Shown piece after piece: positions 1 to 4,771 of a stretch of 8,063 nt of DNA (position 1 is the stretch's first letter; each line of letters opens with the position of its first letter). The stretch is from Candidatus Kuenenia stuttgartensis (GTDB lineage: Bacteria > Planctomycetota > UBA1135 > UBA2386): NCBI GenBank assembly GCA_945861365.1, contig CAMAUH010000184.1, positions 1 to 8,063 of the forward strand, read 5' to 3'. The position numbers and the translations under genes are program-made. The notes below the pieces were generated by a model, which was not told the DNA's origin, ran no database searches, and saw nothing but the letters and a program-made list of their open reading frames with translations.

Positions 1-465
1 CGCTGCGTCTGCGCGCCGATCCGGCCGGCGATCGGGCGCGACCTGTACCACTGGGTGCGGCGGCCGATCGACCTCCACGCGATGCGCGCGGCCGCGGCCT
101 GCCTGCCCGGGCGGCACGACTTCGCCGCGTTCGCCAGCAATCCGGGCTACCCGCGCAAGCGCGGCACCACGCGCACGCTGCACCACGTGCATCTGCTGCG
201 TCGGCCCGGCGGCTTTCACTTCGTCGTGCAGGGCGGCGGCTTCCTCTACAACATGGTCCGCAACCTGGTCGGCAGCCTGCTCGAGGTCGGCTACGGCAAC
301 CGCTCGCCGGAGTGGTTCCACGGCGTGCTGGCCGGGCGCGATCGGCGCGCGGCCGGGCCGACGGCGCCGCCGCAGGGGCTCTACCTGCTGCGCGTGCTGT
401 ATGCGAAGGACCTGTCGCCGGCGGGTGAGGAACCCGGCGTCGAGCCGGAAGCCGACGAGGCGTGA
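1..465 (+). CDS. truA: tRNA pseudouridine synthase A, C-terminal part (5' end outside window)
   Basis: TruA converts uridines 38-40 in the anticodon stem-loop of many tRNAs to pseudouridine; it is a cytoplasmic homodimer. The reading frame is open from the first base and ends at TGA 463-465, giving 154 visible residues. Family signatures are the HDFAAF stretch (about 115-132), matching the HDF(T/S)(S/A)F block of known TruA proteins, and GGFLYNMVRN (235-264) followed by LVGSLLEVG, the family's conserved (F/L)xxxMVRNxVGxLxxVG core. Further on, AGRDRRAAGPTAPPQGLYL (about 331-387) matches the conserved D-R-x-x-A-x-x-T-A-x-x-x-GLYL region that closes the active site. The catalytic aspartate lies in the N-terminal half, which is missing here, so activity cannot be judged. 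A GTG at 55 is not a plausible start because homology continues upstream of it. The short acidic tail (PAGEEPGVEPEADEA) lies beyond the usual family end. The next gene starts 78 bp downstream on the same strand. Confidence 0.95.
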   Translation, partial: RCVCAPIRPAIGRDLYHWVRRPIDLHAMRAAAACLPGRHDFAAFASNPGYPRKRGTTRTLHHVHLLRRPGGFHFVVQGGGFLYNMVRNLVGSLLEVGYGNRSPEWFHGVLAGRDRRAAGPTAPPQGLYLLRVLYAKDLSPAGEEPGVEPEADEA

Positions 466-543
466 CGGGAACGGTCCGCCACCGGCCACTGCGAATACTT
501 GCCTTGCCCGGCCATATGGGGCGCCTTCTTCCCTGAACCACTC

Positions 544-2364
544 ATGCACGTGATCCCGTTCCGCGTCGTTCTGGCTGCCAGCTTCGGTAGCGCGCTCTTT
601 GCCCAAGCCCCCAATACGAACGCCCGCGCCGTCGAGGACGTGCTGCCGGCTTCGACCTATGCGGCAATGCGCTTCGGTGGCCTCGGCGCCTGCAAGCAGG
701 CCGCACAGGGCCTGCCGATGAACCCGGTGGTGCAGAACTTCCTGCAGCGCGTGCCGGCCGAAGTGCGCGGCGAACATCTCGACAAGCAGCTGGAGTTCGC
801 CGCCCAGCACGTGCAGTCGGCGCTGCAGCACGTCGGCATCCGCCCGGCGGACCTGCGCACCGTGCTCGGCCAGCCGATGGTGCTCGCGATGGGGCGTGTG
901 TCGATCGAGGGCATGGGACCGTCGGTCGCGCTGCTGGTCGAGGAAGGCAACGCGGGCGACGCGCTGCAGCGCGTGGTCGAGGCCGGCCTGCAGCTGCTGC
1001 CGCACGCCACTGCGGTGGCGACCGACATCGGTGGCGTGGCCGTGCGCACCGTGCAGATCGAGGATGGCCCGCCGGTGTTCATGGCGTCGATCGCCGGCCA
1101 CTTCGTCGCCACCAACAGCCGCGGCTACCTGAAGGAGGTCGCCGGGGTCGCGGCGGGCAAGCAGCCTGGGCTCGCGCGCACGACGGCGCTGACCGACCTG
1201 CGGGGCCGCCTGCCGGCGCCGGCGTTGGCGGCACTGTTCGTCAACCTGCAGAGCGTCATGAGCGCGTTCGAGCCGCACATGCCGTACGAGGCCGACGACT
1301 TCGCGCAGGCGCTCGGCATGGGCCGGCTCGACTCGATGTACGCCGCGACCACCGCGTCGGCGCATGGCGGCAGTGACGTGCTGCACGTCGGCATGCGCGG
1401 CAGCGCGCACGGGCTGATGAAGGCGCTGGTCGCCGCACCCGCGGACCTGGCCTTCGCGCGGGCCTGTTCGCCGAACACGGTGATGTTCGCGGCCGGCAGC
1501 CTCGACGCGCCGGCGGTGGTCGACGCGTTCCATCGCTTCGCGCTGCTGCTGCCCGAGCAGGTGCGCACCGAGATGCTGGACGGGATGGCGGCGGAGTTCG
1601 GTGTGGCACTCGAGGAGATCGGCAGCTCGCCGCAACAGATGGACACGATCCTGCGCGCGTTCGGCAACCAGGTCGGCATCGCGTTGGCGCTCGAGAAGGG
1701 GCCGGTGCCGAAGCCGGAGCTGCTGGTGCGCTTCGCGGTCCGCGACGGCAAGGTCGTGACGCCGCTGCTGCAGAAGCTGGAAGCCGTCGTCACCGAAGCC
1801 CAGTCCGCGTTCGCGCAGGAAGTCGACGCGCCGAAGCTGCACTGGCAGACCCGCAAGGTCGGTGAGCACGAACTGCGCTTCTGCAGCATCCCGGTGGCCG
1901 ACGGCAAGCTGCAGCTGAGCCCGTGCTACGTGCTGACCGCCGATGCGCTGTGGTTCGCGTCGGACACCGCGGCCCTGGTGCGCGCGCTGCGCCAGGGCGA
2001 CAACGCCGAGCAGAGCCTTTTCGCGCAGCCCGACTTCACCACGATGGCGACCCTCGCCGACGGCGCCAGCGGCGTCATGCACCTGCGCCTGTTCCGCGCC
2101 GCGGAACTCGGCTGGCGTTCGCTGGAGACGCTGGTCTACCCGCAACTCGATGCGCACAAGGACGAGGTCGGCTTCGGCAGCGAGGCGCTGCCGGACACCG
2201 AGGCGATGGTCGCGGCGCTGGGCACCAGCACGTTCTTCTACCGCGTCGACGACGCCGGCCTGACCGTGGAGAACCACGGCACGTTCTCGCTGGGTGCGGT
2301 GCTGGCCGCGTTCGGCAGCCTCGGCGACGAGGTGCTGTCCCTGTCCGCCGGCAAGACCCACTAG
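544..2364 (+). CDS. Secreted duplicated protein of unknown function, DUF3352-like
   Basis: No enzymatic family is recognised. I chose ATG 544 because it begins a clear signal peptide (HVIPFRVVLAASFGSALFA, then QAP, cleavage probably after A20). The upstream in-frame TTG at 499 would add 15 residues in front of the signal. No good Shine-Dalgarno site precedes 544. The product is 606 residues, exported, with no later membrane segment. It has two similar halves. Around residues 127-240, a SVALLVEE strand leads to a HFVATNSRGYLKEV block and an ALFVNLQSV strand. Around 393-525, a LLVRFAVRDG strand leads to an ALWFASDTAALVRAL block and a GVMHLRLFRA strand. This repeated plan resembles DUF3352-type proteins seen in planctomycetes and cyanobacteria; that assignment rests on memory of the family and is tentative. 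No catalytic motif or metal site is seen. It follows truA on the same strand but may have its own promoter. It converges on the methyltransferase gene with only 10 bp between stop codons. Confidence 0.85.
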   Translation: MHVIPFRVVLAASFGSALFAQAPNTNARAVEDVLPASTYAAMRFGGLGACKQAAQGLPMNPVVQNFLQRVPAEVRGEHLDKQLEFAAQHVQSALQHVGIRPADLRTVLGQPMVLAMGRVSIEGMGPSVALLVEEGNAGDALQRVVEAGLQLLPHATAVATDIGGVAVRTVQIEDGPPVFMASIAGHFVATNSRGYLKEVAGVAAGKQPGLARTTALTDLRGRLPAPALAALFVNLQSVMSAFEPHMPYEADDFAQALGMGRLDSMYAATTASAHGGSDVLHVGMRGSAHGLMKALVAAPADLAFARACSPNTVMFAAGSLDAPAVVDAFHRFALLLPEQVRTEMLDGMAAEFGVALEEIGSSPQQMDTILRAFGNQVGIALALEKGPVPKPELLVRFAVRDGKVVTPLLQKLEAVVTEAQSAFAQEVDAPKLHWQTRKVGEHELRFCSIPVADGKLQLSPCYVLTADALWFASDTAALVRALRQGDNAEQSLFAQPDFTTMATLADGASGVMHLRLFRAAELGWRSLETLVYPQLDAHKDEVGFGSEALPDTEAMVAALGTSTFFYRVDDAGLTVENHGTFSLGAVLAAFGSLGDEVLSLSAGKTH

Positions 2365-2374
2365 CTCGCAGCGC

Positions 2375-3388
2375 TCACACGCGCGCCAGCGCGAGCTTCA
2401 GCGGCGGCTTGCCGTCGAACGACGGGAAGTCGCTGTCGACGGCGATCGGCGCGAGTTCGCGCAGCGGCCGGCCGGCCTTCTCGGCGCAGCGCCGCAGCGC
2501 TTCGTGCCAGGCTTCGGCCGCGACGGTCGGCACGTGGTTGGTCGCCAGCACGGCACCACCGGCAGCCACGGCCAGCAGCGCTGGCTTGAACAGCGATTGG
2601 TAGTCGTTGACGACGTCGATGGTGCCGAACGGCGTCTTCGCGAAGCGCGGCGGATCGAGCACGACGAGGTCGAACGGCTCGCGCGCGACCGGTGGGAACG
2701 GCACGTGCTTGCCGCGCCGCTGCACCGGCATGCCGGCGAGCTGGCGCAGCACCGGCAGGCAGTCCGACTTCAGCACCGCGAAGCGATCGTCGGCGCAGCC
2801 GTTGGCGGCCGCGTTCTGCATGCCGACGTCGAGCGCACTCTGCGCGAAGTCGACGTTGAGCACCCGCGCCGCGCCGCCGCGCATCGCCGCGATGCCGATG
2901 CCGCAGGTGTAGGCGAACAGGTTCAGCACGCGCTTGCCGGCGGCGAGCTGCTGCACGAGGGCGCGGCCCGTGCGCAGGTCGAGGAACAGCCACGGGTCCT
3001 GACCGCGATGCCGCGCGCGGATCACGAAGGTGGCGCCGCGCTCCTGGCAGCGGTGCTCGGCCAGTGCGGGTGCGGCGGGTTCGTGGGGGACGAAGTCCGG
3101 TGGTGGGGCGTCGCCGCGGTGGTTGCAGGCGACGGCGAGCTCGAGCCCGAGGCTGGGGTTCACGAGGTCTCCCACGGCGTCGACGGCGGCTGCCGACAGG
3201 GGCTCGCGGAACGTCTGCAGCAGCAACAGCGAGCCATAGCGGTCGACGCTCAGTCCCGGCGCGCCTTCGGCGATGCCGTGCAGCAGGCGGTAGCAGTCGG
3301 TGCCCTCGCCGTGCAGGCGGTCGAGCAGTCCGGTGCGGCGCGCGAGCGCATCGCGCAGCAGGTCGAGGAGCAGCATCACGTCGATCAT
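2375..3388 (-). CDS. Class I SAM-dependent methyltransferase, RlmI/RlmK-like, without PUA domain
   Basis: Probably methylates a base of 23S rRNA using S-adenosylmethionine, judged from family resemblance; the target base cannot be told from sequence. The start is ATG at 3386-3388 (MIDVMLLLDLL), preceded on its strand by a G-rich GCGGGGGC that could serve as ribosome binding site. The open frame runs on upstream to 3706 but becomes Ser/Arg-rich low-complexity antisense to the next gene. The product is 337 residues. CYRLLHGIAEGAPGLSVDRYG (32-52) matches the YRL(V/I)-x-G-E-x-D-x-x-PGL-x-VDRYG linker of RlmI-type enzymes. FLDLR (135-139) precedes motif I, VLNLFAYTCGIG (154-165); D180 is the likely ribose-binding acid, and LDPPRFAK (244-251) is motif IV. 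The C-terminus ends DFPSFDGKPPLKLAL (320-334). Typical RlmI proteins are about 390-400 residues with an N-terminal PUA RNA-binding domain, which is absent here. It is divergent from the small coiled-coil gene (61 bp gap). Confidence 0.9.
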   Translation of the reverse strand: MIDVMLLLDLLRDALARRTGLLDRLHGEGTDCYRLLHGIAEGAPGLSVDRYGSLLLLQTFREPLSAAAVDAVGDLVNPSLGLELAVACNHRGDAPPPDFVPHEPAAPALAEHRCQERGATFVIRARHRGQDPWLFLDLRTGRALVQQLAAGKRVLNLFAYTCGIGIAAMRGGAARVLNVDFAQSALDVGMQNAAANGCADDRFAVLKSDCLPVLRQLAGMPVQRRGKHVPFPPVAREPFDLVVLDPPRFAKTPFGTIDVVNDYQSLFKPALLAVAAGGAVLATNHVPTVAAEAWHEALRRCAEKAGRPLRELAPIAVDSDFPSFDGKPPLKLALARV

Positions 3389-3401
3389 GCCCCCGCGGGG
3401 C
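3389..3401 (-). promoter_or_regulatory. Short hairpin touching the methyltransferase start codon
   Basis: GCCCC (3389-3393) and GGGGC (3397-3401) are perfect inverted repeats with a 3-nt loop, and the inner ten bases CCCCGCGGGG are a perfect palindrome. On the minus-strand transcript the second arm abuts the ATG at 3388 and contains the only G-rich stretch able to act as a Shine-Dalgarno site. Folding could hide that site. In DNA this GC-rich a stem this short may arise by chance, so a regulatory role is only a suggestion. Confidence 0.25.
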
Positions 3402-3449
3402 AGCCAGCGCGCGCTTGCGCTTTGGCTCGCGTCGCGTTCGCCTGTGTCG

Positions 3450-3713
3450 ATGACGAGTGACAAGCAACTGGAGTCGCTGCGCAAGACGCTGCGCAAGAAG
3501 CTCCTCGACGCCAGCGCCGACGTGTCGATCGCGGCCGCCGACCTGCGCACCGTGCTCGACGAGCTCGGCCGCCTGCAGCAGAGCAACGATCGGCTCCGGC
3601 GGCAGAATCGCCGCGTGCGGCTGCGGCTGCAGCGCGCGGGCATCGACGAGGCGGAGATCGCCGATGGCGACAGCGAGGACGGCACGACCGGCAGCGATGC
3701 CGGCAAGGAATGA
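3450..3713 (+). CDS. Small coiled-coil (zipper-like) protein of unknown function
   Basis: Not a family I recognise. The start is ATG 3450; an in-frame GTG at 3444 is an alternative that adds two residues. The product is 87 residues with no signal peptide, so probably cytoplasmic. Codon third positions are strongly G/C like the neighbours, supporting a real gene over a shadow of the opposite strand. Residues 32-63 form an uninterrupted five-heptad pattern: a-positions L32, L39, N46, N53, L60 and d-positions V35, L42, L49, V56, A63. Asparagines at a-positions are typical of parallel dimeric zippers. The segment before it is basic (LRKTLRKKLL, 10-19), the middle is Arg-rich (49-62), and the tail from 66 is acidic and Gly/Ser-rich, probably disordered. 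The gene is divergent from the methyltransferase and lies 138 bp upstream of the CxxC-protein gene. Role unknown; nucleic-acid binding is possible from charge alone but not shown. Confidence 0.7.
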   Translation: MTSDKQLESLRKTLRKKLLDASADVSIAAADLRTVLDELGRLQQSNDRLRRQNRRVRLRLQRAGIDEAEIADGDSEDGTTGSDAGKE

Positions 3714-3715
3714 GT

Positions 3716-3755
3716 CGCGGCTGGCCGGGCTGGCGTTGAAGCGGAGCCAGCCGCG
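3716..3755 (+). terminator. Hairpin after the coiled-coil gene, possible terminator with alternative stem
   Basis: CGCGGCTGGC (3716-3725) pairs perfectly with GCCAGCCGCG (3746-3755), a 10-bp GC-rich stem with a 20-nt loop, starting 2 nt after the stop codon at 3711-3713. A second copy of GGCTGGC at 3728-3734 can pair with the same 3' arm (3746-3752) in a 7-bp stem with an 11-nt loop, so two mutually exclusive hairpins are possible. No T-run follows, so it is not a classical intrinsic terminator. It may stabilise the 3' end of the mRNA or attenuate read-through. Confidence 0.35.
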
Positions 3756-3794
3756 CGGTGCGGAAGTTCGCGGCGATGCGGAAGCGGGCGAGCC

Positions 3795-3823
3795 TTGGCG
3801 CCGTCGTGGTCGTTCCGTATCTT
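3795..3823 (+). promoter_or_regulatory. Candidate sigma70-type promoter for the CxxC-protein gene
   Basis: TTGGCG (3795-3800) matches the -35 consensus at four of six positions and TATCTT (3818-3823) matches the -10 consensus at four of six, with exactly 17 nt between. The predicted transcript start near 3830 would leave a leader of about 22 nt containing the GGAGG site before GTG 3852. The fit is by eye only, and the pattern is weak in isolation; its position and the local drop in GC at the -10 support it. Confidence 0.4.
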
Positions 3824-3840
3824 CCCGCGCCGTCGCTACC

Positions 3841-3847
3841 TGGAGGT
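3841..3847 (+). promoter_or_regulatory. Strong Shine-Dalgarno site fixing the GTG start at 3852
   Basis: TGGAGGT at 3841-3847 contains a full GGAGG (3842-3846) with a 5-nt spacer to GTG 3852. It decides the start in favour of 3852 over the in-frame TTG at 3795, which has no such site and would put 19 extra residues ahead of the signal peptide. It is the clearest ribosome binding site in the window; the starts at 544 and 4772 lack one. Confidence 0.75.
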
Positions 3848-3851
3848 CCCC

Positions 3852-4733
3852 GTGTTCATTCGCGCCGTACTGCTGTTCCTGTTCTCGTTCACGTTGTTGC
3901 AAGCCGGCACAGCCCAGGAAGGGCGCCGCATCTTCAATCCCGAGAAGTTCGAGCGCGCCACCAAGGTCGACGACAAGGGCCTGACGCAGTGGGATGCGCA
4001 CAAGGGCGACAAGTGCCCGTACTGCAACGGCACCGGCAAGACCAAGTGCGCCAGCTGCGAACGCTTCGAGGACGACGCGCCGAACTGCCCCGAGTGCAAG
4101 CGCGTCAAGGACCACATGGCCGTGTGCCGTTCGTGCGCTGGCACCGGCACGTTCCCCGACCCGCTCGAGAAGGTGCTGTGCCCGGCCTGTGATGCTTCGG
4201 CGATGCTCTTGTGCATGGTCTGCCATGCCGGTGGCCGGTTGAAGGTCGGTGGTGCCAAGGAGTGGAGTGCCTGCCCCAGCTGCCGCGCGGCGGGCGGCTT
4301 CAAGTGCGTCACCTGCAATGGCACCCGCCTCGTCGAGCCCGCGGCGCTGAAGCCGAACCTGAAGGACGCCAACGTCGCTGCGCTCGACAAGGCGATGGCG
4401 GCGACCGAACAGGCGATGAAGGAGCTCGGCGAGTTCACGCCGGCCGGCGGCGACAAGGCGCGCAAGGAAGTGAAGGCGCTCGCCAAGGCGCTCGATTCGG
4501 CCGGCGGCACCTTCCCGCCGCTGAAGCGCATGGCGAAGGGCTCGGAGGACTACATGGGCAAGATCTTCGCTGGCGCGAACTTCCAGGGTCACGCCGAGCA
4601 CGAAGCGCAGGCGATGGTGATGCAGAAGGAAGGTGCCCTGCAGTACCTGAAGCACCAGAAGCGCATGCTCGAGCTGGCGAAGAAGCGCGCCGAGGCGAAC
4701 GCCAAGGTCGCCGCCGAACAGAAGGGCAAGTGA
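3852..4733 (+). CDS. Exported protein with eight CxxC motifs (DnaJ-type zinc-ribbon-like) and helical C-terminus
   Basis: Starts at GTG 3852, set by GGAGG five nt upstream. The product is 293 residues. Residues 1-21 form a signal peptide (FIRAVLLFLFSFTLLQAGTA, then QEG). Eight CxxC pairs follow: C55/58, C66/69, C79/82, C92/95, C110/113, C121/124, C141/144 and C152/155. Several carry the DnaJ-like CxxCxGxG form (CPYCNGTG, CRSCAGTG) and others degenerate versions (CMVCHAGG, CPSCRAAGG, CVTCNGT). Eight pairs could form four zinc sites, twice the content of a DnaJ cysteine-rich domain. The rest (about 170-293) is Lys/Ala/Glu-rich and probably alpha-helical, ending in a charged helix (LELAKKRAEANAKVAAEQ). 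No J domain is present, so this is not DnaJ. Metal binding, redox activity or a structural role are all possible in the periplasm. The triple-domain protease gene begins 38 bp downstream on the same strand, so co-transcription is likely. Confidence 0.85.
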   Translation: MFIRAVLLFLFSFTLLQAGTAQEGRRIFNPEKFERATKVDDKGLTQWDAHKGDKCPYCNGTGKTKCASCERFEDDAPNCPECKRVKDHMAVCRSCAGTGTFPDPLEKVLCPACDASAMLLCMVCHAGGRLKVGGAKEWSACPSCRAAGGFKCVTCNGTRLVEPAALKPNLKDANVAALDKAMAATEQAMKELGEFTPAGGDKARKEVKALAKALDSAGGTFPPLKRMAKGSEDYMGKIFAGANFQGHAEHEAQAMVMQKEGALQYLKHQKRMLELAKKRAEANAKVAAEQKGK

Positions 4734-4771
4734 CGCTGCCGGGCGCTGTGCTGGCGCGCTAGGCTCGCCAC

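Noticed and set aside
512..519. CCATATGG palindrome upstream of the gene at 544
   Set aside because: An eight-base palindrome without flanking repeats or a matched promoter around it is likely chance. I also found no acceptable -35/-10 pair between 466 and 543.
499..543. TTG at 499 as start of the secreted duplicated protein
   Set aside because: It would put 15 residues in front of a well-formed signal peptide; ATG 544 fits better.
2365..2374. Terminator between the convergent genes ending at 2364 and 2375
   Set aside because: Only 10 bp are available and no inverted repeat is seen. The same holds for the 16 bp at 7682-7697.
3389..3706. N-terminal extension of the methyltransferase by 106 codons
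   Set aside because: The extension is Ser/Arg-rich and antisense to the coiled-coil gene, and homology with RlmI-type proteins begins only after the ATG at 3388.
3795..3851. TTG at 3795 as start of the CxxC protein
   Set aside because: GGAGG at 3842-3846 places the start at GTG 3852, and the TTG falls in the candidate -35 element.
2361..4655. A 764-codon open frame on the minus strand
   Set aside because: It is antisense to the methyltransferase frame, the coiled-coil gene and the CxxC gene. Its translation is Arg/Ala-rich low-complexity with no domain, as expected for a shadow frame in GC-rich DNA.
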